A stretch of DNA of 64,000 bases from Escallonia rubra (GCA_033065855.1 JAVXUO010002370.1:868001-932000); one strand, 5' to 3'; counted from the first letter of the stretch, positions 1 through 11,284 are shown. Numbers and translations are program-made. The notes: generated by a model not told the origin, from the letters alone.

Positions 1-59
1 TTCTTCCTCCCAAAGCATCCAATTCACATCCCACTACGCACCCACCTCTTCACCATTCA

Positions 60-300
60 CAGCACACGCACATAATTCACACCTCACACCCATTGAAACA
101 CACTAATCACACACTGAGACAAACCTCACACACCAATACACACCCATACGCACACGGGTGCACACACACATGTACAGAGACATGCACACACACATACATA
201 ACTCCACACATAGAGCAACACACATTGCACACACACTACACACACAGACATAAACTCCACACACATACGCACGGCTGCGAGGGAGCCCATAACATATACA
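60..300. repeat. CA-rich low-complexity tract
   Basis: Dense runs of CACA, CACACA and ACAC dinucleotides with interspersed T and G. Open frames here encode only His/Thr-rich low-complexity peptides and are not credible genes. It abuts an LTR-like end at about 322. Confidence 0.8.
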
Positions 301-321
301 CGTGTTCATCACACTCAATTC

Positions 322-452
322 AAGGTGTGTAACATTTAAACATACATTCAAATATGTTATCATGCATAGTTGATCATAATCATTTTCACATAGAGTGATG
401 CATCTAATCATACTTACATATGTAATCAAAGCATATGAAATGTTGTGTTCTC
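322..452 (-). repeat. LTR end shared with 32003-32136
   Basis: This stretch closely matches 32003-32136 (shared blocks include ttcaaggt, aacatttaaacata, ttatcatgcatagtt, cattttcacata, gaaatgttgtgttctcaca). At the second site the match ends in CA directly beside a purine tract on the minus strand, as expected for the start of a 3' LTR of a minus-strand gypsy element. Here it is followed at once by gag-like rather than pol-like sequence. The left limit of the LTR is not clear. Confidence 0.55.
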
Positions 453-469
453 ACAGAGAGTGTACCTGT

Positions 470-1750
470 AACCACTGAATCGGATGCCTGCGCGTCTTGT
501 TGGGTCATTGCAAACATATTGCCATTACCCTGGGTTTTGTAGCATGATTTTTCTGTTGATTCTGTTGTCCCGCCCTGGGGAAATTACTAGCGAGATGTCC
601 TTCTTGTCTACATACAAAACATGTCTTGATCCCCAACTACACGGTCGTCAGGGGTGCAACTGGTTACACTTGAGGCATGTCGACGAACCAACTCGTGAAC
701 CTACTCTAGGTGCTAAAATTCCTTGGAGATTTTGCCGTTGGTCATTACCTTACTGAGGTGGAACCTGGCTTTTAGATCAATGTCCTCGGCTCGTTCCATA
801 ATCGGGGTGAAATCCTTCTGCTAACCCATTGTGGTTTTGGACGCTACCACGTTATTTCCTTGAACTTCGTTATTCCTGACCCTCTTCTTTTGTTGGTCCT
901 GAATCATAAACAAATCCTTATTGTCTCTTTTCAGCCTCATTGTCTCTTTTCAGCTATTAGAGCTCTATCAATAACTTCAGCATATGTGCATACTTGTGGA
1001 GATCCAAAACCGAACACCAAGTCACAATCCATTCTCAAACTTCCCAGCCCTCTTAGCTTCATTGTCTACCAAGTGGGGAGCATAGTGAGATAACTGAGTG
1101 AACTTATCCTCGTACTCCTTAATGGTGTGGTTCACTTAAATCAGTTGCATAAACTCAATCTCATTTGCTCTCTAACAGTTTGGGGAAAATTCTTGTCAAG
1201 GAACAACTTTTGGAAACTCTCTCAGTCCATATTGGTAACTTCTTCGGTCCTCACTCGTTTAACCATTATCAACCATTGATTGGCTTCAGCTCAGTATAAA
1301 CGCGACAAAATATACCTTCTGCCTCTCGGAGCATCCCAACACTTTAAATACGTCTTCCAAGTTTGGCAGCCATGACTCAGCCTTGAAAGGATTGGTGGTG
1401 TTGGGGAAGGAGGGCAGGTCTAATCTCTTAAATTTCTCAATGACAGAACCTCAACCTCACTGGGTGTTTGTCTCACCCTCACAGCTACATGTTGTTCCAC
1501 TACCCTTGTTAGATCCTCAATCACTTGAAACACATCTCCAACTTGAGCACTATTCCTTTAAACCATCTTCAACCTATATGGAAGTTCACATAAGAACATT
1601 TAGCCTCCAAGTAGGATTCAGTATACCAAAAAACAAAATTTTGAGAATTAGCACTTAGACGTCTCACCATACTTTAGATTTCGGGCTATAACTTAGATGT
1701 TTAGAGCCTAATTAGGTGGATCATTACTTAAGCTTCTATAGACCACAAGA
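470..1750 (-). pseudogene. Gypsy (chromovirus-like) gag remnant, no pol
   Basis: Read on the minus strand, fragments in different frames resemble plant chromovirus Gag. One piece near 1010-1110 reads FTQLSHYAPHLVDNEAKRA, typical of the retrotransposon gag domain. Near 575-625 is a degenerate zinc knuckle, CFVCRQEGHLASNF, with the last Cys replaced by Phe. Frameshifts and stops break the frame, so it is not functional. No protease, RT or integrase lies between the gag piece and the LTR-like end at its left. A primer-site-like sequence follows at 1758-1769. It may be a pol deletion or a gag-only non-autonomous family. Confidence 0.6.
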
Positions 1751-1757
1751 CTGCTTT

Positions 1758-1769
1758 GCTCTGACACCA
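1758..1769 (-). other. Degenerate tRNA-iMet primer binding site
   Basis: The plus strand reads gctctgacacca, one base from the complement of TGGTATCAGAGC, the usual initiator-Met-tRNA primer site of plant LTR retrotransposons. It follows the minus-strand gag remnant, the expected position for a minus-strand element. Confidence 0.55.
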
Positions 1770-2690
1770 TTTCTATCGTGACGTAAACCCATAGCTGGGC
1801 CCGTGAGCTAGGTCTGAGACTAGCCGGGCTCTTCTAGGCCTGACTACTAAATTCTATACTATTAGTAAGACTACTAAGAGTCGTGCTTAACATTCTCAAA
1901 TTTTACTTGTAACATCTTATCAACCAAAATACCCAACTGATAACAAAACTCAGATTCGTGAGTACATAATCTTCTTACAACCTTAGAAACAAAACACTAA
2001 TAACCATGATGCCTTTGAAATCATTTAAGTACTACGAAAGTTTCAATCTTCTAATGATCATCTCCATTGGCCTCAACCTCAAGATCCTTATAAGCACCGA
2101 GTCCGCCTAGGTAATTGCATGAAAAATAAAAAGTGAGCTAGAGCCCAGCAAGCACATCTAACATATCCGCAAATAGGTTTCAAGATTTATAAACATACCA
2201 TGGATTCTCAATTCAAAACGATAAGTCAAACCAATAAATTACAAGCATATATATAAGGTTTGAGTTAAACAGTTTTGCAAAATAGAAAAAGAGTAGCATA
2301 ATAATCATCAATAAATGTTCAATCAAATAATTACTTAATGGTATGATGCGGTCAGCATTTGGTCCCACTGACTTGAACCCAAAATCCTACCTTAGGATGA
2401 TCATTATTGTGGAAGCAGAGACAACCACTAACAACAGTATTGCATGCCAACATTTCATCTGGTTAACAAGGACCTAAAATTTAACTTTCCCTCGTTAGAT
2501 GTTGGGCAAAGCAAACATTTAATAAAGTTTCATCCAATTCGGTAAAATAGGGTTCATAATCGGGTGAATCACAAGCATTTCATGGCAGCTCAATTTCTTT
2601 TCTTATCAATAGTTTTAAATGAAAACGGTTAATATATCATAAAAGGCTTCAAAATGTCTACCTGATATGAATACACATGTTTGTATATAT
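1770..2690 (-). repeat. Probable LTR and flank, non-coding
   Basis: No credible protein frame. The position just beyond the primer-site-like sequence suggests the 5' LTR of the minus-strand gag remnant. General layout (AT-rich, with a 'cccagcaagcacatc' block resembling the 'cccgtcagcccacta' block at about 40176) is like the chromovirus LTR at 39867. Right limit uncertain. Confidence 0.35.
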
Positions 2691-3935
2691 TTTAATTGAA
2701 AATATGGTAATAAGCCGGTGTAGCAAACCTTCTCGAAAAAGGGAAATGGGTTCGGGGACTAAGTTATATGGGAAGGTGTTAGGCATTCAGCGTACCTTTC
2801 TGGTCTCTACTTTATTTTCTATTATTTTTTTTGGCCTTTAAAACATGTAAACATGCAATAAAAAGTTGTATCCTAAGTTTATTTCTAGATTATTTACTTG
2901 AACTCGACATTGGGGGGATGAATAACGTTCATATCTGGTTGGATAAACCAAAACTATCGTACTTTGACTCTGGTCCTACGGGAGGTGACCTACTCTTCGA
3001 TTTTAGACTCGAGATGAAAATGACTCTTTTCATGATTTTCTACATTAGAAATGAAATGTGATCGCAGCAAAGGGAACTAATTCTAGACTACTTAATTAGA
3101 CCAGAAAGCTATTAAATATACCTCGCGAGTCTACTTGCCTAGACGACTCGAGAACGTTCTGCGAAGGATCCACAATGCAAGCAGCTAGATAATCTTTTTA
3201 AGCGAATATGAATGGCTAATTTCTCTTAAGAGATGATGGACCACTTTTAAGAGAAATTGTATAAAAGTTCTAGGAAGAAAATGATGAGATCCTTGAAAAT
3301 GTAGGCCAAATGCCCAATTTATAGAGTTCTGGGGCGCAAGACATGATAAAGATGATCTTATCAATCTGCAACCTAACGATAAGACAAAATATTTAATGAA
3401 AATCGCAGATTGACAAAAGTCAACTAACCGGCCAGTTTATCGAAAACCAGCATTTCATCCCATAATTTTATAATATTATTTTTGAATTTTGAGATATTAT
3501 CTGACCCTAAATCAGTAATCATCTCTGATTTTGCAAATGGGATATACCAAATTTGGCAATTATCTTCCTTTTTCATATAAAACAATTTAACGACTTGTGT
3601 CAAGGATAAATCATAAACAATTCCTTACATCATCTAAACAAATCACAATCTAGACATGGACTAGACTGACATATTTGGACTAGATTGAGCCCAATTACTA
3701 ACTCAACAACTGGATTGGAATACTAGATTGGATTGCTAGACTGGACTAGACCATTGAACTAACTGCTAGACTAGACTAAACAACTAGATTAGACCACTAG
3801 ACTGGACTGGACCAAATTAATTAAGTTATATTACAGGGCCTAACCCTTAATAATAACTCTAATAAATAATGAAGCCCAACAATTTATTTAATTAACAGTG
3901 ACTACAAAAATGGGGTGTCTATAGAGCCCCTTGGT
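2691..3935. repeat. Non-coding LTR-retrotransposon-like DNA with short 'ctagactgga' repeats
   Basis: Contains 'gggaaggtgttaggcattc' near 2770 and 'aaaatggggtgtctatag' near 3909, phrases that recall untranslated and terminal parts of plant Tat/Ogre-type gypsy elements. Between 3645 and 3815 the motif ctagact/ctagatt gga recurs many times. No coding sequence seen. Family assignment is a guess from wording of the non-coding DNA. Confidence 0.3.
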
Positions 3936-5900
3936 GAGGGAGCTCGCGTGAGAGCAAACATCACCGAAAACAATACATTTTTATAGGGAAATACGGAAAA
4001 GACCATAACACTCAGAACAAACTCACTGACCATGACACATATATGAGGTTGGACCTTTACAAGGCATTTAACACATCCTCTGGGGAGGAATCAGACTAAC
4101 GTAGTTCGTAATAGGTTAGGATATTTTTTGAAGCTGGAGCTAACAGTGACAACGATTGGTCGTAGAATAATATGACAAGGGAAAATGATGTTGAACCTTG
4201 TTTGGAGCCAGAGGCGATAGTTTCAGTGATTAGTGATATCAAACCGCAAAAGTGCCAAAAACAATGTTTGAGCTAGAAAAAAAAAAGAAATAGCCTTGAA
4301 AGGAGAATAGAGAAATGAGTTGTAAATACTTAAAGTGGTTGAAGGATATAATGGAGGGACTGGTTATTGTTGGGTGGAGGGTAACAAGACTGGGTGCTGG
4401 CAGTGGTGGCTACAGGATAGGTGGCTAGAAGAGATGGTTGGAAGTTTGGAGAAAAAGAATAAGGAGAGAGAATGCGAAAGAGGTAAAAACAAAGAGTTAA
4501 TGCAGTAAGGGGTGGATTTCCTAAATTTTTGCAAAATTTTGAAAGTCATTTGCACATAAAACCCTTGGGGGACGGGTGCATACTTCACCTTAATGTTCTA
4601 GTTTGGCACAATTCACCTCAGGCTTTCCAATTTGTGTAGAAATCACTAATTAAAGGCCAATATCCAATTTTTATGGATTTTTGTGAATCATCTACAGCCA
4701 AAAGTGTACTTTTGGTCCCTAATCCACCTTGGTATCTCTCTCCCTCGTCTAAAAACCCATCACCGTCTGCACTAAAACACCATTGTCGTCCACTGTCAGA
4801 TCCAAATGCTAGCGACGTCCACCATATGCGCCAACCACTAACGCCATCCAAACCCCCACCGTTGCCAGCACCCGTACACCAATTTGCAGACAACTTCCAC
4901 CAACAACTCCATAACCACCCCTTCTACTAACCATCACTAATAAATTAATTCAACTAGAGCTATTAATATCTCCACCATAACCTCTCTGCCTCAGTCAATT
5001 CGAGCCATTTCACCAACACCATTTCGTGACCACAACCAAGACCCTAAAAAAAACTCAAATCAAAACCCAATTCAAAGCCATCGCGCCATTACACCACCAC
5101 CATCTCCAAAGAAAAAGTTAAAATCCTAACCAAAGTCGTAGTGCCACCATGCCATCACATGACCACTATTTCCAAAACCCTAGACAAAACTATATCAAAA
5201 CCCTAAAACAAAGCCACCACACCATTGCACCAGCACCATCTCTGAAACCAAAATTAAAATCCTGACAAAACCCTAAAATCAAATCGATGGTTAGATTCTT
5301 GGAAGAAGGGGCAGAGAGGTTATGGTTGTGGTGGTGTTGACGCTAATGACCGTGGTTGTGGATTTGGTGTTAGATGGTTATGGCGTTGATAATTGTGGCA
5401 ATGGTGTGGGATTAGTGTTGAGTGGTGAAGTTGGCACTGGCATCAACAATGGTGTGGGTTTGTATTGGTTGGTGGTGGTGGTGTTAGTCTGATAGAGCTA
5501 GCGGGAGTGGCACTTGTTGTGGATTTGTTGCTGGCTATGGTAAGGGATTTGATGGTTGTATGAAGGATGATGGTGGTGGGCCTATACCAAGGAAGTAGAT
5601 GGGCTAACATGGCTGCCAAGGTGGATCAGGGGGAGGGGATTGGAAGTTACAATTTCAGCCCTAGGAGTTTGACAGGCATAAAAACATTGGACTTCAGTTT
5701 GTTAGTTAGTTGGTGAATTACGCACAAATTAAAAATTCTGAAATAAATTTTTCTAAAATAGTAAGATAACATGCTCACCCATTCTCAAAAAATTTTTACA
5801 CAAAAATGATCCAATTTCAAATCCCACCCAATTTCTATCTGCCAAGAACAAAAAACGGACGCCATTTTGGTTAAAAACTAGACTTCACACGTGCCCCGAT
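3936..5900. other. Non-coding, low-complexity stretch
   Basis: No gene recognised. 4750-5270 is rich in CCACCA, aaaccctaa and accaccatc units, and 5290-5620 is rich in ggtggt/gttgtgg units on the same strand, so the two halves are loosely complementary and could form imperfect inverted pairs. Short open frames here are low-complexity Pro/Thr/His or Gly/Val strings and I do not call them. Confidence 0.5.
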
Positions 5901-5945
5901 TCTGGGTCTCTTTCTGCTTACTGTGCGACTGAAAGTGCGATAGAG

Positions 5946-6283
5946 GTGTCGCGGTGTTCCCTACTGGTTTTAATACATCGGTGCTTCCAATATAGATTCT
6001 TCCAATATGAAAGAAAGCTGTCCATCGAGATGAGTGGACATCTGGTTTCGCTCAATTTCAAGACGCTACGACATGAATGTCAACGTTGGGATAAGACTCT
6101 CGTTGGTAAGTTTGTTGATTCTCAGGTGTTCACTTCCAACTTAGTTCAAAGAGTTGTAAATCACTTCTGGAGACTGCGTGGGTTAGTTGAAGTGGAAACT
6201 ATTGGGGAGTGTTTTGTTTTCCACTTTTCTGATGATCTTAATCTAGAACGTTTGATGATGGAAAGCCCTTGGAACATCCAAGG
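5946..6283 (+). pseudogene. DUF4283-domain protein, 5' part, cut by a transposon
   Basis: The frame reads into a DUF4283-like fold: LVGKFVDSQVF, a Trp-containing VNHFWRLRGLVEVETIGE strand pattern, FHFSDDLNLERLMMESPW and then NIQG, where the match stops at a transposon border. The domain resumes at 10839 (GGLFILTKW). DUF4283 followed by a zinc knuckle is typical of plant LINE ORF1 proteins and their domesticated relatives, which bind nucleic acid. The bases just before the break, atccaagg, form the target duplication of the hAT-like element. The N-terminus is uncertain. A later frameshift in the 3' part shows decay. Confidence 0.7.
6276..6283. repeat. Target site duplication, left copy (hAT-like element)
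   Basis: atccaagg here against atgcaagg at 10831-10838, 7 of 8 bases equal. Eight-base duplications are the hAT superfamily hallmark. Confidence 0.75.
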
Positions 6284-6773
6284 TAGGGATGAAAATGAGG
6301 TAGGTAGGATGCGGGTTCCATAAGATCCACATCCACCCTGCTGTGCCAAACATATGACTCCGCCCTGCCTGGCCTCGCTCCGCTATTGGGTTTGGATATG
6401 ATAATATCATCCCCAACCCGATGAGCTTTCAGGTAACCCGACCCTGACCCTTTCCGATCCGAACTGCCATTGAAGAACTGCAACCGTCGTCATCACTTTC
6501 GTCTTTTGCCTCTCCACCGTCAAGAGCCTCTAGCTCAACACATTGTATAATAGCACGACCGCCCATGCTACTGTTGCCATCGTTGCGGCCGCCATATCAA
6601 TCACTCAAAAATCATAAACTACTCTAATCAACATAATCTTAACTCCATCCAATTCTAGGGTTTTGGACCAACTGATAGAAGAAAATGGAATTCGACGCCT
6701 GTGTTTGTAGGATCTCTGGTGGACGCAAGATAGGTGGATGCAGGATTGGCATTAGTCTGTGCACTCATACTCA

Positions 6774-7735
6774 CTGCAAGAAACTGGCCTTTTAGCGACA
6801 GAAAAGTTTGTCGCTAAAAGGCCTAAATCCGTTGCAAATGACTTTTAGCGACAGACGCCCCGTCGCTAAAAGTTTGTTGCCGATAACCCCGTAGCCAAAA
6901 GTTTGGCAACATAATTTGGGAATATGTCGCCAAACAAAGTCTTTTTTTTTTCTTTTCATCCAACTTTGATCGGCCGACATGACAACTGAGATTATTATAT
7001 ACCACCATAAATTAAAACTAATATTTAGGTAGGGCTGGTATGAAAATGAATGCATGCATGTGACAATATGTCTATACCCACTTCATTCTCCAATAGCTAG
7101 TGGTCCTATTCCATTCAGAAAAGCACATGTCTATGAAACAGTTACAGACTCATGCTTTGTCCTATGTCCACGAAAAATTCGGCAGCACCTCCCCGCATTT
7201 CTCCAAGTACACGACATCAATTAGGTGTTCTAACATTCGTCTAAGCTTGCCTTGCAGGACTAAACGGATGTTAGAACACCAGATCTATATGCACCGGAGA
7301 AACATTAGAGAACGTGTACCAAATATCCACGACATAGAACACGGAGAATAAGCCGATACACTATTTTATAAACACTTAACTTTTCCAAATTGTCCAAACT
7401 GGGCAATCTAAAAGCTCATTACAAAGCATTACTTTGTAATGAGTACCTTTGAACGGGAACTAAAGGTTTTTATGCATGCAATGCGTTTAAAAATTGGTAC
7501 TATATGCAACAATCTTTTCAAAATATCAAAATTTTGGAAAGATGGAATCATTAGGTTAATTTGCAAGAACATGCTATAACCAAAATGATTCACTTTAATT
7601 TTTTTTGACAACGAGTTGTGTTACAACTCATTGTCAATGGACTTCACAAAATAAGAACGAATATTCCTAATGCGGGAAGCTGACTAACGTTTCTCTGTGG
7701 AATATGGAGTTCAATCGCGTAGTTGATATAGTCCT
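6774..7735. other. CACTA left interior, no gene
   Basis: Subterminal repeat zone followed by unique AT-rich DNA. Small open frames at 7100-7350 and around have no recognisable domain. I do not call genes here. Confidence 0.5.
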
Positions 7736-7739
7736 ACAT

Positions 7740-8520
7740 GTGATTGTGATGGAGTTTAAAATTTAGTTAGGATTAGGTTCTATTTAGGCTTATTAGGGTT
7801 AATTAGGAATGAATTAGGGTTTAATTAGGGTAATTTACATTTAATTAGGATTAATTGAGTTAATTAGGGCTCATTAGGGTTTAGTTAGGGTAATTAGGGT
7901 TTAATTAGGTTAATTAGGGTTTTAAGGGTTCATTAGGGCAATTATGATTTAATTAGTGTTAATTACGGCTAATTAGGTCCCCAATGGGGCTAGGTAGGGC
8001 TAATTAGGAATTGTTAAGGCTAATTAAAGCTAATTAGGGTTAGTTAATTGAGTTTAATTAGGGTTAATTAGAGTTTAATTGATAATGAAATAGGGTTAAT
8101 TAGGGCTAATTAGGGCTAGGTCGAGCTATTTAGGATTAATTAGAGTTTGTTGGGTTTAAATAGAGTTAATTACTGTTAATTAGGGTTTAATTATGAGTTA
8201 ATTAGGGTTAATCAGTGTTAATTAAGACTAACTAGGGCTAGTTAGGGCTAATTTGAGCTATTTAGGGTTAATTCGAGTTAATTGGGTTTAATTAGAGTTG
8301 ATTAGTTTTAATTAGGGTTTAGGGTAGAGTTAATTAGGGTTAATCAGTGTTAATTGGATTAATTAGGGCTAATTGAGGCTAATTAGAGCTGATTAGGGTT
8401 AATTATAGTTAATTGAGTTTAATTAGGGTAGATTAATGTTAATTAGGGTTTAATTAAGAGCTAATTATGGTTAATTAATGTTAATTAAGGCTAATTTAAG
8501 TTTAATTAGGGTTAATAAAA
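7740..8520. repeat. Degenerate TTAATTAGGG minisatellite-like array
   Basis: About 780 bases made of irregular 9-14 base units built on ttaattagggt, with variants aattagagtt, aattagggct and gttaattagtgtt. Unit length drifts, so it is an old, slipped array rather than a regular satellite. The core resembles the plant telomere unit TTTAGGG, but it is broken by AATTA in every unit. It sits wholly inside the CACTA element. Confidence 0.85.
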
Positions 8521-9309
8521 CTTACATACCAATTTACACTATACATACAATCACACTATACATTATAACAAATTACTATACATTATAACAAATTAGAGCA
8601 AATTAAACCACACATTATAACAAATTCAAACTCACATGCATGACAGTATAAATGCCCGAAATGTAATTAGGATTAAATATACATACTGGTGATGGTGCAA
8701 CAGTGGCGGCGCGGCAGGGGCGTCGTCAGAGGGCTGTCAAAAATGGGGGTTGTCGATGGGTGGGGGGAGGGAGGAGGGGGTGTCCCTGGTGGGCAAAAGA
8801 GAGTTGAGAGAGAGAAAGAGTGAGAAAGACGGGGAGAGAGAAAGAAAAAGATGAGTTAATTTTTATAACATGACTTTTAGCGACAGACTTCTCCCGTCGC
8901 TAAAAGTCATGTCTCAAAATTTTCATTGACTTTTAGTGATGGCTAAATATGTCGCTAAAAGCCTGTTGTCATACACTTTAGCGATAGATTTTTTTAGCAA
9001 CGAACTCATTCCGTCGCTAAATATTTTCTAAAATATTTTAAAATTTTCGCCGAAAATAGAAAATAGAGGAAACAACCCGGGTGGTCCTTGTACTATACGC
9101 ATTTTGCCATATTCGTCCCTAAACAAAAAATTTATCTATTTTAGTCCTTAAACATTACGTCGTTTGCCAGCGTGGTGCTTTTTTCCATTTCCGTCCAAAA
9201 ATGTCCGTTTGTGGACCCCACACGAGGGGCACAAAGGACGCTTCCCCTCTCTTGGTCATTCCGCTTTCAATTCACTCAGCAGTAGCAATAGCAGCCACTC
9301 CCTTAGCCA

Positions 9310-9640
9310 TGGCCGCCGAAGAAGAAAAATCCATCCAAGATGAGCTCTCCCTCCTGATCATGCTTGCTCGCCGACCGGGTCATCAAATCAGCCTAGGAGA
9401 CCAAATCCTCCAAGCCTGACTGCTCTGAGCTCACCAAGCAGACCACCCAGCTTGCTCAACTCCTCCATTTCACCGTCCACCTCGCCTCCTCCACACAGTC
9501 TCTCTACAAGCCCCCCTCCGTCGTATCGCCTCCGACCTGTCCAAGCACCTGGACCGAGCCCTCGCCTTGGACCGCAAGTGAAAGCACATCGGCATGCTTC
9601 GACAGGTCTCGGTCTCGCTCTTACACTGTCAGCATATAGC
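9310..9640 (+). pseudogene. Captured fragment: ARM-repeat-only-type N-terminal domain
   Basis: Starts MAAEEEKSIQDELSLL. After frameshifts it continues as CSELTKQTTQLAQLLHF, HLASSTQSLYK, RRIASDLSKHLDRALAL and a KHIGMLRQVS piece. This order matches the conserved N-terminal helical domain of plant armadillo-repeat-only proteins. It has a frameshift and a stop, no C-terminal repeats, and lies inside the Pack-MULE, so it is a transduplicated gene fragment. Confidence 0.65.
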
Positions 9641-10015
9641 TACAGCAGTGTCAGCACCGCGAACCCCTTGGCCGTCCCGTCCTCGATCGCCTCCACGAAT
9701 GCAACCGTCCCGCCCTCTTCCACGATCGCCTCATTCCCTTCCCTGATCCCGGCCAGGCTGCTCAGCACCGCCATCGCCTTGTCTGCCTGCTCGGTCCCCC
9801 GATCCTCCACCATCGCCACCAGCGGCCTCACTGCACCGGCGGTCATCGCCATCTCCTTGTTCACACTCGCCGAACAAAGCTTGTAAAGTGTCGTCAAGGC
9901 GTCCTTCTTGCGTCTCACCGACCCACTGATCATGAAAACAACCAACGGCGGTATCGCTCCACAGGCCCCGATCGAAACCTTGTGTTTTTGGCGGGAGGAA
10001 TTGGTTTCTGCCCAC
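9640..10015 (-). pseudogene. Captured fragment: plant U-box/ARM-type armadillo repeats
   Basis: On the minus strand the protein reads GACGAIPPLVVF, RRKKDALTTLYKLC, AGAVRPLVAMVEDRGTEQAD, KAMAVLSSLAGIREG, AIVEEGGTVAFVEAIEDGTA and FAVLTLL. These are about two and a half armadillo repeats of the PUB4-like type found in plant U-box proteins. There is no U-box here. The frame continues into terminal-repeat DNA, so the larger open frame to 10221 is partly transposon sequence. It faces the plus-strand fragment tail to tail. Confidence 0.75.
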
Positions 10016-10830
10016 CTGACATGAGGGTTTCTGGCCGGTGACGGGTAGAAGAGAGGGGAAAGGTCTTTTTTGCCCTTCGTGTAGGGTCCAGAAACGGCCT
10101 TTTTTGGACGGAAGTTGAGAAAATGATCAATATGGAAAACGGAGCAATGTTTAAGGACTAAAATAGATAAAAATTTTGTTTTAGGACTAATGTGGCAAAA
10201 CGCGTATAGTACAGGGACCACCCGGGTTGTTTCCTCAAGAAAATATTTTAAAATTCTTTGGCGACGGAATATCCGTCACAAAAACTTCTTCGATAAAGAT
10301 TCATCAATAAAGGTTTTAGTGATGGAGGCTTCTGTCGATAAAAAATTTTGGCGACAGATCTTTATCGACGGGGTTTTTCATCTCTAAAAGTGACTTTTAG
10401 CAACGGATTAGGGTCTGTCGCCAAAGATCCATTTTCTTGTAGTGACTGAAGCGCGGGAATGGATCCCGGAGTAAATTGAACACAAAAATGGCAAGAAAGA
10501 GAGGAGATCAGTGTAGCCAAGGACATGGATGGGGTGCGGCGACTTATAAGGAGGAAAAAATGGGCAGAATGATGAAAGGGCTATGGTTGAGTTTATAAAT
10601 AAGGAGAGATGGATGGTGGATATTAAATCTTGACTAGAATTTAAAGTGAGTGGGTCGGGTCGAATTTTAGGGCATATACACTTAAAACAATATCCGTCCC
10701 ATATCCGCTGCGGGTTATGAAAAAAAAAAACAAAACCCGCCCCATGACCATGTCGTAGTAAAAAAAATCACTCTTATAAGACTGGGGTTGGGCGAAGATC
10801 CGCTGGGTACGGGTCCAATTATCATCCCTA

Positions 10831-10838
10831 ATGCAAGG
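10831..10838. repeat. Target site duplication, right copy (hAT-like element)
   Basis: atgcaagg, partner of atccaagg at 6276-6283. Confidence 0.75.
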
Positions 10839-11223
10839 TGGTCTGTTCATCTTAACTAAATGGATTCATTTTCAAACTCTTCCTTGTTTAAACTTCTCTA
10901 CAGTTGATCTGTGGGTTAGATTGAACGATATTCTTACATATATGTTTTATTATGAAGCTGTTGGTCAGATTGGCAGTCATTTTGGTAAGGTTATGGCCAT
11001 TGATTGGTCTTTAACAAGGCAACAATGCAGAGATTATTTTCATGTTCTTGTTCGTGTGGTTGTGACTGAGGCCTTTGGTTGCTGGTGCCTTTCTTCCTAG
11101 TATGGGTAAGCATGGCAGCTGGGTATGGGCCCCTTACGTAAAAGTCTTTCACATCTGTTATCGATATGAAGTAATTGGTCATGTCAACCAATATTTCCCT
11201 AGCTTTTTGTTACAAGCTTGATA
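10839..11223 (+). pseudogene. DUF4283-domain protein, middle part with zinc-knuckle remnant
   Basis: Resumes the domain broken at 6283: GGLFILTKW, FSTVDLWVRLNDI, GQIGSHFGKVMAIDWSL, VLVRVVVTEA. A one-base shift near 11070 moves the homology to another frame, giving PLVAGAFLP, then WVWAPYVKVFHICYRYEVIGHVNQYF. The last part is a degenerate CCHC knuckle in which two Cys positions are Tyr and Phe. Frameshift, lost metal ligands and the 4.5-kb insertion make it a pseudogene of a LINE ORF1-like gene. Confidence 0.7.
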
Positions 11224-11284
11224 GTGTATAAAGATGGTGTTAAACCATTAGGCTAACAAATCTCTGTTTGGCTTGTTCCATTAA

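Larger units (their letters stand above)
9066..10236. mobile_element. Pack-MULE-like element nested in the CACTA
   Basis: Long terminal inverted repeats of about 170 bp: left begins gaggaaacaacccgggtggt, and the right end is its exact complement over the first 20 bases, then about 80% similar through 'tctattttagtccttaaacatt'. Flanking 9-mers tagaaaata (9057-9065) and aagaaaata (10237-10245) agree at 8 of 9, the Mutator duplication length. The interior is not a transposase but pieces of two plant armadillo-repeat genes in opposite orientation, which is the Pack-MULE pattern. Confidence 0.8.
6772..10444. mobile_element. Non-autonomous CACTA (En/Spm) element
   Basis: Left end cactgcaagaaac and right end attttcttgtagtg (reverse complement cactacaagaaaat) match the CACTA terminal consensus. 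The 3-bp duplication act lies at 6769-6771 and 10445-10447. Both subterminal zones carry many copies of ttttagcgac or its complement gtcgctaaaag (6793, 6810, 6842, 6862, 8876, 8900, 8950), the usual transposase-binding type arrays. No transposase gene is present. The interior holds an AATTAGGG-type array and a nested Mutator-like element. Confidence 0.88.
6284..10830. mobile_element. Non-autonomous hAT-like element hosting two nested transposons
   Basis: Termini are inverted: left tagggatgaaaat, right end reversed tagggatgataat, flanked by a near-perfect 8-bp duplication. The outer arms carry GGGT-rich subterminal DNA on both sides (for example gatgcgggttcc on the left, gggttgggcg and gggtacgggtcc on the right), common in plant hAT derivatives. 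No transposase is visible. Most of its length is a later insertion (CACTA at 6772-10444). Without the nested elements it would be about 0.9 kb. The insertion splits a DUF4283 gene whose two halves rejoin in sense across it. Confidence 0.75.

Noticed and set aside
93-429. Overlapping open frames in both strands of the CA-rich start
   Set aside because: His/Thr and Cys/Val dipeptide strings are simple translations of CA repeats.
7740-8520. Interstitial telomere
   Set aside because: Units are not TTTAGGG; every unit is interrupted by AATTA and the array lies inside a CACTA element.
9640-10221. A real 193-aa armadillo gene
   Set aside because: Only the middle is armadillo; the N-terminal part is translated from the transposon terminal repeat, and there is no complete domain set.
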